A program made the translations under genes and the position numbers. Shown here one piece after another: positions 25,290 through 33,741 of a DNA stretch of 64,000 nt; position 1 is the first letter of the stretch; each line of letters starts with the position of its first letter. The notes beneath the pieces are model-generated. The model worked only from the letters and a program-made list of their open reading frames with translations. It searched no databases and was not told where the DNA came from. The stretch lies in contig NZ_JABBWV010000002.1 of the NCBI RefSeq assembly GCF_012999535.1, positions 868,001 to 932,000 on the forward strand, read 5' to 3'. Source of the stretch: Microbispora sp. H11081. GTDB lineage: Bacteria > Actinomycetota > Actinomycetes > Streptosporangiales > Streptosporangiaceae.

Positions 25290-28200
25290 ATGTCACCGCA
25301 TCATCGAACGTGGGCCAGGCTGCTCGACGCAGCCCCGCCAGAAAACAGACGACGCCCGAGACGTCGCACCGCGACCACGATGGCCTTGGCCCTCATCGCC
25401 CCTTTCATCACGCTCCTCGCGACCCCGGTGAGCTCCGAGGCCGCCACGGCGGCCTCGGCGGCCAAGCCCGATTTCAAGGTGCTCGTGGTGCGCAGCACCC
25501 AGAACGCAGTGTCGTCGGCCGGCCTGGACGCGATCCGGAATGCGGCCAAAACCGGTGATTTCACGGTCGTGGCGCCCGCGCCCGCTGGCGTGGGCTCCCA
25601 TTTCACGGAGAAGAAGCTGGAGCAGTACCGCGCGGTCGTGTTCTTGGACACGGGTGTCGCGAGCCCGCTCACGGACGCGCAACGCGCGAACTTCGAGAGC
25701 TACTTCCGCAAGGGCGGCGGCTTCGTCGGCGTCGGCTCGGCGGTCGAGACCGACGAGTCCTGGTCGTTCCTGACCGACCTCCTGGGGACGCGTGCGTCCG
25801 GCAGGACCGACGTGCAATCGGCAGACGTGAAGGTCGCCGACCGCGTCCACGACGCGAGCAAGGATCTGCCGCAGTTCTGGTCGCGGACCGACAACTGGTA
25901 CAACTTCACGAAGAACGTCCGCGGTGTGTCACACGTCCTCGCCACCGTCGTCGAGGACCCGTTCGGGCCGCAGCCGCAGGGCGCCGACCTCGACGGGATC
26001 GCCGGGGGCACGATGGGCGCCGATCACCCGGTCTCGTGGTGTAAGGACTTCCAGGGCGGCCGCTCGTTCTACACCGGCCTGGGCAACACGGCCGCGAGCT
26101 TCGACGCCGGCCTCACCAAGCACCTCAAGGGCGCGATCGGCTGGGCCGCGGGCCAGGCCGACCCGGTCTACAGCGACTGCGGCGCGACCGTGCTGGCCAA
26201 CTACCAGCAGACGAAGATCGGCTCGCCGCCGAACCTGCAGGAGCCGATCGGCTTCGACCAGCTGCCGGACGGCCGCGTTCTGCAGACGGACCGCCTCGGC
26301 TCGCTGCGCATGCACGACTCGACCACGGGCGTCACCACGGTCGTCGCCAACTTCGCCGACACGAGCCTGCCGATGACGCAGCAGATCTACTCCGCGGGCG
26401 AGGACGGGCTCTATGGCCCGGCGGTCGACGCCAACTTCGCGACCAACAAGTGGGTCTACCTCTACTACTCGCCGAAGCAGGTCACCGACGTCAAGCTGAG
26501 CGACGGATCGGTCGTCACCCAGACCACGCCGAACACCAATCCGCCGAACGTGGCGGCGTCCAAGACCGCGTGGGATCCGTACGTGGGCTACTTCCAGCTC
26601 AGCCGCTTCAAGTTCGTCGACGCCACCGACAGCACGCCGGCGCACCTCGACATGGGCTCCGAGCAGCAGATCATGCGCGTGCCGGTCAACCGCCAGGAGT
26701 GCTGCCACGTCGGGGGCGACATCGACTTCGACAAGCACGGCAACCTCTGGTTGGTCACCGGCGATGACACGCCCGCGGGCGGCATCAACGCCGGCGGCTA
26801 CGGGCCGTTCAACTCGCAGAAGACCGACGAGCAGCAGACCGTGCGCGTCACCAACGCGACGGGCGGCACGTTCACGCTGACCTTCGATGGCCAGACGACG
26901 CAGCCGATCGCGTGGAACGCGGATCGCGATGCGATCGACGCGGCGCTCGAGGCGCTCCCGAACATCGAGGCGGATGAGATCCAGACCAGCGGCGGCCCGG
27001 TCAACACCTCGAACGTCAACGTGTTCTTCCGCCGCGGCAAGCAGCAGTCCGATCAGCCGCAGATCACCGCCGACGGCGCCGGCCTGACCGGCACCGCCAC
27101 GCCGGCGATCGCCACCAACACGGCGCAGGCGGGCGGCTGGTATCAGCGGCTCACCGGTGACGCACGCCGCACCGCGCTGAACACCAACGACCTGCGCGGC
27201 AAGGTGCTGCGGATCAAGGTCAAGGACGGCAACATCTCCGCCGCCGACGCCAACAAGGTCAACTTGGGCTCCGGCACGGGCGCCTACTCGATCCCGTCGG
27301 GCAATCTGTTCCCGCTGGTCGCGGGCGCGCCGCAGGACAAGACGCGGCCGGAGGTCTACGCGATGGGTTTCCGCAACCCGTTCCGGATCCAGGTCGACGA
27401 GAACGACGTGGCCTACGTCGGCGACTACTCGCCCGACGCCCAGACACCGCAGCGCTCGCGCGGCCCGTCGGGCACCGGCCGCTACGAGATCGTGCGCAAG
27501 CCGTCCAACTACGGCTGGCCGACGTGCTACAAGCGCGACCTCGCGTACTACGAGTGGAACTTCCACGAGTTCGCGCCCGGCACCACCACCGCGGGCACGC
27601 CGCTGAACAACCCGGCTCAGAAGTTCGACTGCGACGGGCCGACGCAGCGCAACGACTCGCTGTGGAACATTGAGGGCGGTCCGACGGTCGAGCCGGGCCT
27701 GAGGGACGTCCCGCCGGTCACCGACCCGGACATCTGGTACTCCTACCGCGACAACAACACGAGCACGCCGCTCGGCACCCCGTGCGAGGCCGGCTACGCG
27801 CCGACCCCGGGCCCGATCGCGCCCGGCTCGACGACCGAATGCCCGCGGCTGTTCCCCGAGCTCTACACCGGCGGCGTCGGTCCGCACGGGGTCACGAAGT
27901 ACCACTACGACCCGGAGAACCCGAACCCCAACAAGTTCCCGCCGTACTACGACGACTCGGTGATCATCAGCGAGTGGACGCAGGACACGCTGCGCGAGGT
28001 CAAGCTCGACAAGCAGACCAACCACGTCCAGAAGATCAACAACTTCCTGGATTGCGGCAGCCGTGCGAACGCCGGGGCAGGCAGGTTCAAGTTCGAGTGC
28101 GACAACCCGATGGACTTGCAGTTCGGTTCTGACGGCGCGTTCTACCTGCTGACCTACGGCAACGGGTTCAACGTCATCAGCCCCGACGCGGGCATGTACA

Positions 28201-29246
28201 AGTGGGAGTACGTCAAGGGCAAGCGCGCGCCGAAGGCCGTGCTCACCACGGACCGCACCGATGGCGGGACGCCGCTGACCGTGAACTTCTCCAGCGCCGG
28301 CTCGCTGGATGAGGATCCCGGGGACTCGATCCGCTACGAGTGGAACTTCGGCGACGGCTCGGCGATCGAGACCGACCCGAACCCGGCACACACCTACACG
28401 CAGTCCGGCCGCTACACGGCCGTGCTGACCGTGCTCGACTCGTCCGGCCAGCACACCTCGACCAGCACCGTGATCACCGTGGGCAACACGAGCCCGAAGG
28501 TGGTCGTCAATACCCCGGTGGAGGGCGGGACGTTCGAGTTCGGCGACGACATCCCGTTCTCGGTCACGGTCACCGACCCCGAGGACGGGACGGTGAATTG
28601 CTCTGAGGTGCAGGTGACGTTCGTGCTCGCCCACGACGAGCACGGCCACGCCGAGGAGTCCGTCAACGGCTGCTCTGGCGTGCTCCACACGATCGCCGAC
28701 GACGCCTCACACGGCGGCAACGTCTCCGGCGTGATCCAGGCCCGCTACACCGACCACGGCGGTCCGGGCGGCGTCCCAGCGCTGACCACGACCGGCCAGC
28801 ACCAGATCCGCCAGAAGCACCAGGAGGTGGAGTTCGTCGTCAGCCAGTCCGGCACCAACACGGCGACCAACACCGACGGCGGCGCCGGCGTGCACCGTGG
28901 CAGCCTGGGCTCGGGCGACTGGCTCCAGCTCAACGGCCCATTCAACCTGACCAACATCGATTCGGTCACGTTCCGCGTGGCGGACGCGGCGAACAACCGC
29001 ACGCCCGGGTCGCCGCTGGCGGCGATCGAGGTCCGTCAGGACTCGATCAACGGACCGATCCTGACGACGGCCAACCTCGTGTCCACCGGCGGGACGGGAA
29101 CCTGGACGAGCCAGACGTTCCCGGTCTCGATGTCCGGGACGCATGAGCTTTTCCTGGTGTTCCGCTCGGTCACGGGTGGCTCCACGGGCGGCAACCTGTT
29201 CAACCTCAACTGGGCCGAGTTCGTCGGCACGGGCGTCGGCAGCTAG
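25290..29246 (+). CDS. Secreted multidomain protein: ThuA-like, glucose/sorbosone dehydrogenase, PKD, CBM-like
   Basis: Encodes 1318 residues. A signal peptide occupies about 1-52 (basic RRRPRRRTATT then a hydrophobic core, ending near SSEAATA). A ThuA-like domain follows (about 63-295: KVLVVRS, GGGFVGVGSAVETD, ADHPVSWCKDFQGGRSFYTGLG). The glucose/sorbosone dehydrogenase beta-propeller runs about 305-965, with the QECCHVGGDIDFD and LWLVTGDDT motifs and VYAMGFRNPFRI. It is interrupted at about 515-612 by an inserted domain (GTFTLTFDGQTTQPIAWN). A PKD domain (about 977-1050, YEWNFGDGS), an Ig-like part and a C-terminal lectin/CBM6-like domain complete it. Start chosen by AGGAAGG upstream. It probably degrades or oxidises an external glycan or sugar; the substrate is unknown. 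It is co-directional with a second ThuA protein 39 bp downstream. Confidence 0.88.
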   Translation: MSPHHRTWARLLDAAPPENRRRPRRRTATTMALALIAPFITLLATPVSSEAATAASAAKPDFKVLVVRSTQNAVSSAGLDAIRNAAKTGDFTVVAPAPAGVGSHFTEKKLEQYRAVVFLDTGVASPLTDAQRANFESYFRKGGGFVGVGSAVETDESWSFLTDLLGTRASGRTDVQSADVKVADRVHDASKDLPQFWSRTDNWYNFTKNVRGVSHVLATVVEDPFGPQPQGADLDGIAGGTMGADHPVSWCKDFQGGRSFYTGLGNTAASFDAGLTKHLKGAIGWAAGQADPVYSDCGATVLANYQQTKIGSPPNLQEPIGFDQLPDGRVLQTDRLGSLRMHDSTTGVTTVVANFADTSLPMTQQIYSAGEDGLYGPAVDANFATNKWVYLYYSPKQVTDVKLSDGSVVTQTTPNTNPPNVAASKTAWDPYVGYFQLSRFKFVDATDSTPAHLDMGSEQQIMRVPVNRQECCHVGGDIDFDKHGNLWLVTGDDTPAGGINAGGYGPFNSQKTDEQQTVRVTNATGGTFTLTFDGQTTQPIAWNADRDAIDAALEALPNIEADEIQTSGGPVNTSNVNVFFRRGKQQSDQPQITADGAGLTGTATPAIATNTAQAGGWYQRLTGDARRTALNTNDLRGKVLRIKVKDGNISAADANKVNLGSGTGAYSIPSGNLFPLVAGAPQDKTRPEVYAMGFRNPFRIQVDENDVAYVGDYSPDAQTPQRSRGPSGTGRYEIVRKPSNYGWPTCYKRDLAYYEWNFHEFAPGTTTAGTPLNNPAQKFDCDGPTQRNDSLWNIEGGPTVEPGLRDVPPVTDPDIWYSYRDNNTSTPLGTPCEAGYAPTPGPIAPGSTTECPRLFPELYTGGVGPHGVTKYHYDPENPNPNKFPPYYDDSVIISEWTQDTLREVKLDKQTNHVQKINNFLDCGSRANAGAGRFKFECDNPMDLQFGSDGAFYLLTYGNGFNVISPDAGMYKWEYVKGKRAPKAVLTTDRTDGGTPLTVNFSSAGSLDEDPGDSIRYEWNFGDGSAIETDPNPAHTYTQSGRYTAVLTVLDSSGQHTSTSTVITVGNTSPKVVVNTPVEGGTFEFGDDIPFSVTVTDPEDGTVNCSEVQVTFVLAHDEHGHAEESVNGCSGVLHTIADDASHGGNVSGVIQARYTDHGGPGGVPALTTTGQHQIRQKHQEVEFVVSQSGTNTATNTDGGAGVHRGSLGSGDWLQLNGPFNLTNIDSVTFRVADAANNRTPGSPLAAIEVRQDSINGPILTTANLVSTGGTGTWTSQTFPVSMSGTHELFLVFRSVTGGSTGGNLFNLNWAEFVGTGVGS

Positions 29247-29285
29247 CGAACCCGTCCGTACAGCGGCAAGAGAGAGAAGACACTC

Positions 29286-31328
29286 ATGCGAAGAAGATTT
29301 CGCAAATCGGCAGTGGTCGCCTGCGTGACGGCGGCCGCACTCATCCCCACGGCACCGTCGTGGGCAGAGGAAACGACACCGCCGACGATCAACGTGGCGA
29401 CGCTGTCGCCCTCTGCGCCGACCGGCCAGAACAACTGGTACGTCGGCTCGGTGACGCTGAACATGTCGGCGACCGACGACGTCGGCATCGCCAAGTTCCA
29501 GTACTCGCTCAACGGCGGCGCCGCCTACATCGACGTGCCCGTCGCGGGGGCGCCGGCGTCGGCCACGGCGTCGGCGGTGATCACGCAGGAGGGCAACACC
29601 AGCGTCCGGTACCGCGCGGTCGACACGTCCGGAAACGTCGCGGCGTTCCGCTCGATCTCGGTCCGGATCGACACGCGCGCGCCGGTCGCATCGTACCCGG
29701 CGATCACCGACGGTCACGTCGGTCACGTCGCCACACTCATCCCGACGCGCACGGACCCCGCCCCCGCCTCGGGCGGAGTGGCTGTGCTGAACATGTACCT
29801 CGACGGCAAGCTGGTCCCGCCGTTGCCGGTGCAGACCTCCGACCTGTCGCTCGGCGTGCACACGCTCGCGGTGCAGCTCTCTGACGCTGCTTCCAACAGC
29901 GCGAAGTACACGCAGACGTTCATCGTGACGACATCGTTCGCGGACGTCGGCACGCTGATCGGCCGGTTCGTGACCGCCGGCAGCGTCCCGGCGGAGGTCG
30001 GCGCGGCGCTCCAGGCCAAGCTCGACGAGGCGAAGGCGCTCGCCGACGCCGATTCGGCCAAGCAGGCGAGCAAGGTCATGAACGAGTTCGTCTCGCTCGC
30101 CAACAGCCAGATCAGGCCCGGCTCGGCCCGCAGCACACTCGTGGGCGATGCGCGTTACCTGATCGACCAGCTCAAGGGCCGGCTCGCGCCGGAGCCCGCG
30201 ACGGGCCTCGAGTCTGAGCCCGCGGAGGGTCCGAAGTTCATCCCGGACCCGGTGCTCGCCCCGCTCCCGCACAACCCGGACGCCGACTACAACGTCCTGG
30301 TCTTCTCCAGGACAACGGGCTTCCGGCACGACCACATCCCGCACACCGTGGCCGCGATCCAGAAGCTCGGCATCGAGCGCAACTTCAACGTCGACGTCTA
30401 CGACCCGCAACTCTCGACCGTCACGCTGCCCACGAGCCCGTTCCTGAGCCTCGACACGCTCAAGAAGTACGACACGATCGTCTTCGAGTCCAACGTCGGG
30501 CACCCGGGCCCGCTCAATGCGATCACCGAGCAGCCGAACTTCGAGGCCTACATGAACCAGGGAGGCGGCTATGTCGGCATCCACGGCGCCGCCGACTCGT
30601 TCGAGATCCGCACCTGGCCGTGGTACGGCAACCTCGTCGGTGGGTTCTTCACCAACCATCCGAGCGGCCAGAACGGGTTCGGCCAGTGCGGCAGCTGCAT
30701 CCACGCCGAGGTGGTGACCGAGGACAACACGCACCCGGCGACCGCGCATCTCCCTGCCAAGTGGATGACGGTCGACGAGCTCTACAACTTCGACCGCAAC
30801 ATGCGGGCCGACGTGCACACGCTGCTGAGCCTCAACGAGGACAGCTACCAGCGCAGCCTCAACAGCGGCAACGCGGCCACCAACCCGCTGCGGCTGATGA
30901 ACGGAGACCACCCGATCGCGTGGTGCCAGAACTGGGGCGGTGGCAAGGCGTTCTCGAACATCCTCGGCCACTTCCGGACGCATTACTACGACGACTCGTT
31001 CATGCGGATCATCCTCGGCGGGATCGAGACGACCGCCGGCCGGACGGCCGCCAACTGCTCGTCCTACCGCGAGACCAGCCTGCTGATCGAGGCCAACCGA
31101 GCGGCCGGGCTACTGACCGCGGACGCCGCGGACGCCGCCGATGCCGCCCTGGACATCGCGCGGAACAGCTACCTGGCAACCAACTACACCACCGCCATCC
31201 CGGCGCTGAACTCGATCGTCGCCCTGGCTAACAACAAGGCCTCCGGCGACGCTGCGGCGCGTTCCGAGCTCGCGCGGCAGGCGCGCGAGCTGCGGGAGTG
31301 GATGCAGAACCTCAACCGCAACCGCTGA
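29286..31328 (+). CDS. Secreted ThuA-domain protein with Ig-like and FIMAH-like repeats
   Basis: Encodes 680 residues. A signal peptide lies at 1-27 (ending APSWAEE). Two Ig-like bacterial domains (about 33-220) are followed by a helical FIMAH-like region (about 225-305, GRFVTAGSVPAEVGAALQAK), the ThuA/trehalose-utilisation domain (about 330-590: YNVLVFSRTTGFRHDHIP, YVGIHGAADS, MNGDHPIAWCQNWGGGKAF) and a second FIMAH-like helical end (about 605-680). FIMAH regions often mediate protein-protein contacts. It probably works outside the cell with the upstream ThuA/GSDH protein, encoded 39 bp earlier in a likely operon. Confidence 0.87.
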   Translation: MRRRFRKSAVVACVTAAALIPTAPSWAEETTPPTINVATLSPSAPTGQNNWYVGSVTLNMSATDDVGIAKFQYSLNGGAAYIDVPVAGAPASATASAVITQEGNTSVRYRAVDTSGNVAAFRSISVRIDTRAPVASYPAITDGHVGHVATLIPTRTDPAPASGGVAVLNMYLDGKLVPPLPVQTSDLSLGVHTLAVQLSDAASNSAKYTQTFIVTTSFADVGTLIGRFVTAGSVPAEVGAALQAKLDEAKALADADSAKQASKVMNEFVSLANSQIRPGSARSTLVGDARYLIDQLKGRLAPEPATGLESEPAEGPKFIPDPVLAPLPHNPDADYNVLVFSRTTGFRHDHIPHTVAAIQKLGIERNFNVDVYDPQLSTVTLPTSPFLSLDTLKKYDTIVFESNVGHPGPLNAITEQPNFEAYMNQGGGYVGIHGAADSFEIRTWPWYGNLVGGFFTNHPSGQNGFGQCGSCIHAEVVTEDNTHPATAHLPAKWMTVDELYNFDRNMRADVHTLLSLNEDSYQRSLNSGNAATNPLRLMNGDHPIAWCQNWGGGKAFSNILGHFRTHYYDDSFMRIILGGIETTAGRTAANCSSYRETSLLIEANRAAGLLTADAADAADAALDIARNSYLATNYTTAIPALNSIVALANNKASGDAAARSELARQARELREWMQNLNRNR

Positions 31329-31656
31329 CCCGTTCACGCGGCGGGGGCGGTGGATCGCCGCTCCCGCCGCGCTGACGCTGTAGCGCACCACTATCGCGGA
31401 TTCATGCACGGCCTTCTCATGATCACCAACGAAACATCGGTAGGTGCCGCACGTGACCCATCCGGGCTGTCGCGGGCGCCGCCCCACAGACCGGGCCTCA
31501 CGATTACGCCGCGCCGTACTGGGTCTTCAGTCAGTCGAGAAGTCCTTCGGTCCTTGTGCGGCCCGGTGGCGAACCGAGCAGGACGTCGAGCCTGCTCATA
31601 GGAGCTCCGACTGATCGAAGCGGAGCGATGGCGGGCGGTTCCGCAGTGGGTGGAGG

Positions 31657-31899
31657 ATGGCCGACATCCGCCACCTTTCCTATACGATCCGAGTGGGGCG
31701 TCAGCATTCCGCAGCGTTGGCGCAGATGGCCGAGTGGGGCTTCGACGGGTCGGCCCCGGGTGCTGCCGCTGTATACGGCGTTGGTGATGGTTGTGTTCGC
31801 ATTACGGCCGACGCCGCCGCCTACGCCATGCGCCGGCACATCCTGCTGTCCGGCGAGACCAGGGACGCGGACGCGGAAGGAATGGCGGTAAAGGCTTGA
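31657..31899 (+). pseudogene. Remnant of the duplicated FCD regulator
   Basis: An 80-codon frame begins in the former upstream region and ends with the true C-terminus of the regulator: DAAAYAMRRHILLSGE and then GMAVKA, as in copy A. The DNA-binding domain and most of the FCD domain are gone, and a second small replacement lies at about 31858-31877. It is non-functional as a repressor. Whether the 80-residue peptide is made is unknown. Confidence 0.75.
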
Positions 31900-31985
31900 C
31901 GGGCGGGCCGTGCCGAGGAATGCTGACTCAACCGGATCAGATCCGATCGGATTCATCTCAACCGCCCCAGATCGAGGAGAAGTAG

Positions 31986-32555
31986 GTGCCTAGAGCACTG
32001 CTCCTTACCGGCGACGCCGCCGAGGAGCTCGACACCATGTATCCCTACTACCGCGTGCAGGAGGGGGGCTGGGACGTCGACGTCGCGTCGCGGACGATGC
32101 GTGACGTTCAGCTGGTCATCCACGAGTTCGACCCCAACTCCGACGCCTATGTGGAGAAGAACGGCCGCAAGCTGCCGGTCGACGTGCCCTGGGCCGAGGT
32201 CGACGTCGAGCGCTATGACGCTCTCATCATCCCCGGGGGGCGCGCCCCGGAGTGGATCCGGGTCGACCCCGACGTCAGGCGGATCACCGAGCATTTCTTC
32301 GCGCGCAACCTCCCGATCGCGCTGGTGTGCCACGGCGCGCAGGTGCCGGCCGTGTACGGGCTGCTGAAGGGCCGGAAGACGGCGTGCTTCCCTCCCATCA
32401 CCGGTGACATGGAGAACGCGGGCGCTACCGTCATCGACGCTCCGGACGTCGTGGACGGCAACCTCGTCTCCTGCCGCGGATGGCCCGACATGCCGCAGTT
32501 CGGCCGGGTGATGATGGAAGTCTTCTCCAAGTCCATCAACTCCGCATCGGCATGA
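31986..32555 (+). CDS. DJ-1/PfpI family protein, copy B
   Basis: Encodes 189 residues identical to the copy at 24319. The DNA differs only at two synonymous sites that I found (one near codon 36, one in the PGG codons). The same GTG start and GAGGAG site are kept. In this copy the gene is followed by an alpha/beta hydrolase starting 19 bp later, probably the ancestral arrangement or a new fusion of transcripts. Confidence 0.9.
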   Translation: MPRALLLTGDAAEELDTMYPYYRVQEGGWDVDVASRTMRDVQLVIHEFDPNSDAYVEKNGRKLPVDVPWAEVDVERYDALIIPGGRAPEWIRVDPDVRRITEHFFARNLPIALVCHGAQVPAVYGLLKGRKTACFPPITGDMENAGATVIDAPDVVDGNLVSCRGWPDMPQFGRVMMEVFSKSINSASA

Positions 32556-32574
32556 GCACACCCGACGTGTCCCG

Positions 32575-33384
32575 GTGACGGCACTTCGGACCGTCACAGT
32601 CGACGGCTCTCCCGTCCACGTCCTGGAGAGCGGCACCGGGCCCGCGGTGCTGATGCTGCACGGCTCCGGACCCGGTACGACCGGATCCGGCGCCTGGGCG
32701 GCGACGGCGCAGGCGCTGGGCACCTCCTGGCGCCTGGTCGCTCCTGACCAGGCGGGGTTCGGCCGCACACCGATCCCGGCCGGCTCCAGGGGTGGGCTCC
32801 GGCTGTGGACGGAGCAGGCCGCGGGCCTGATGGACGCTCTCGGTGTCGAGCGCTACGCCGTGGTGGGCCACTCCATGGGTGGTGCCGTGGCGCTGGCGCT
32901 GGCGGCCGCGCGCCCCGAGCAGGTCACCCATGTCGTGGCGGTCTCGACGATGGGCGCCCCCGGGGCGCCGCTGTCCGCCGACCTCGACGCGGTCTGGGCC
33001 GCCCCCGCCGGCCATCTCGGGGCACGAGACATGCTGGGTCGCCTCGTCTTCGACCAGTCGCTCGTGACCGAGTCGGCCGTCGCCGCCCGTGCGGCCGCGA
33101 TGCAGGAGGGAGCGGCCGCGTACGCGTCGTTGTTCCCTCCGCCCAGGGCACGGTGGGCCGACGACCTCACCCTCTCGGCGGAAACGCTGGCAGGGATCCG
33201 CGCGCCCGTGCTGCTCGTCCACGGCGCCGAGGACCGAGTCACCCCGCTCGGGACGGCGGCCCTGCCCCTGCTGGAACACCTGGCCGATGTTCGTCTGCAC
33301 GTGTTCGGCCGGTGCGGGCACGTGCCGGCACTCGAGCACCCGCAGGACTTCAGGCGGCTCCTGTCGTGCTTCCTCGGCCGGTGA
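32575..33384 (+). CDS. Alpha/beta hydrolase (meta-cleavage-product hydrolase-like)
   Basis: Encodes 269 residues. The oxyanion segment LMLHGSGPGTTGSGAW resembles meta-cleavage product (HMS/HOPDA) hydrolases. The triad is visible: Ser100 in VVGHSMGGA, Asp in LLVHGAEDRVTPL, and His in FGRCGHVPALEHP. GTG start at 32575, 19 bp after the DJ-1 stop, with no strong SD, so coupling is likely. The substrate is unknown; a C-C or ester hydrolase is possible. Confidence 0.88.
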   Translation: MTALRTVTVDGSPVHVLESGTGPAVLMLHGSGPGTTGSGAWAATAQALGTSWRLVAPDQAGFGRTPIPAGSRGGLRLWTEQAAGLMDALGVERYAVVGHSMGGAVALALAAARPEQVTHVVAVSTMGAPGAPLSADLDAVWAAPAGHLGARDMLGRLVFDQSLVTESAVAARAAAMQEGAAAYASLFPPPRARWADDLTLSAETLAGIRAPVLLVHGAEDRVTPLGTAALPLLEHLADVRLHVFGRCGHVPALEHPQDFRRLLSCFLGR

Positions 33385-33427
33385 CGAAGTCGCCGATCGC
33401 CGCGACAGGCCGCAGCGCCTGCTCAAG

Positions 33428-33660
33428 GTGATCAGCAGTCGGCGCCCTCCCCGAGACCCGAGCCATGACGAGGCGGTGGCCGAGGTCACCGCCCGACATG
33501 GTCGCATCGACGTCCTCCTGATCAACGCCGATGTGGCCAGGCCGGTGCCGTGGAGGAACCGGCGGGGCCGAGCAGCGGACCGGGTGAGGTCCGCTGCTCG
33601 GCCCCGCCGCGCTGACCCGCGCCGCCCTCCCCCGCCTGCCGAACGCCGGAGTCGGGGCCG
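33428..33660 (+). pseudogene. Short-chain dehydrogenase (SDR) debris
   Basis: One frame reads AVAEVTARHGRIDVLLINADVARP (split by me at 20 residues or fewer when quoted: EVTARHGRIDVLLINADVA), the SDR NNAG region with the NNAG itself altered to INAD. A second frame from about 33609 reads ALTRAALPRLPNAGV, the SDR helix that normally follows about 40 residues later. The catalytic YxxxK part is absent and a terminator hairpin separates the two pieces. The gene is dead. Confidence 0.6.
33561..33608 (+). terminator. Very strong hairpin terminator upstream of the RiPP operon
   Basis: Two perfect 21-bp arms (33561-33581 and 33588-33608, left arm starting GGCGGGGCCGAGC) flank the 6-nt loop GGGTGA. No T-tract follows, as is common in high-GC actinomycetes. 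It insulates the RiPP operon from the hydrolase/DJ-1 transcript. Confidence 0.7.
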
Positions 33661-33704
33661 GGATCCTACACGGAAAGGGCTGCACAAAAAAGATCAACAC
33701 ATAC

Positions 33705-33735
33705 TTTACTTAATTGTCATTCGATCTTAATATCG
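33705..33735 (+). promoter_or_regulatory. Promoter of the thiopeptide-type operon with AT-rich near-palindrome
   Basis: In a conspicuously AT-rich block (about 33684-33741), TTTACT (33705-33710) and TAATAT (33728-33733) are 17 bp apart and fit a -35/-10 pair. Transcription would then start at or next to the ATG at 33742, giving a leaderless mRNA. The near-palindrome CGATCTTAATATCG (33722-33735) covers the -10 box and may bind a further regulator. Confidence 0.5.
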
Positions 33736-33741
33736 AAAACT

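Larger units (their letters stand above)
31461..32562 (+). repeat. Segmental direct repeat, copy B (regulator deleted)
   Basis: Repeats copy A (23181-24895) in the same orientation, but about 615 bp shorter: most of the FCD regulator is missing and replaced by a short unrelated stretch (about 31720-31805). The DJ-1 part is nearly identical in DNA, and homology stops at the same CACACC after the gene. Confidence 0.85.

Noticed and set aside
25929-28688. 919-codon open frame on the minus strand, antisense to the ThuA/GSDH gene
   Set aside because: It is a high-GC shadow: the product is Arg/Val/Leu/Ala-rich with no domain, while the plus-strand frame has full secreted multidomain structure.
28707-30983. 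758-codon minus-strand frame across both ThuA genes
   Set aside because: It spans the gap between two real genes, has no recognisable domain and mirrors their codon bias.
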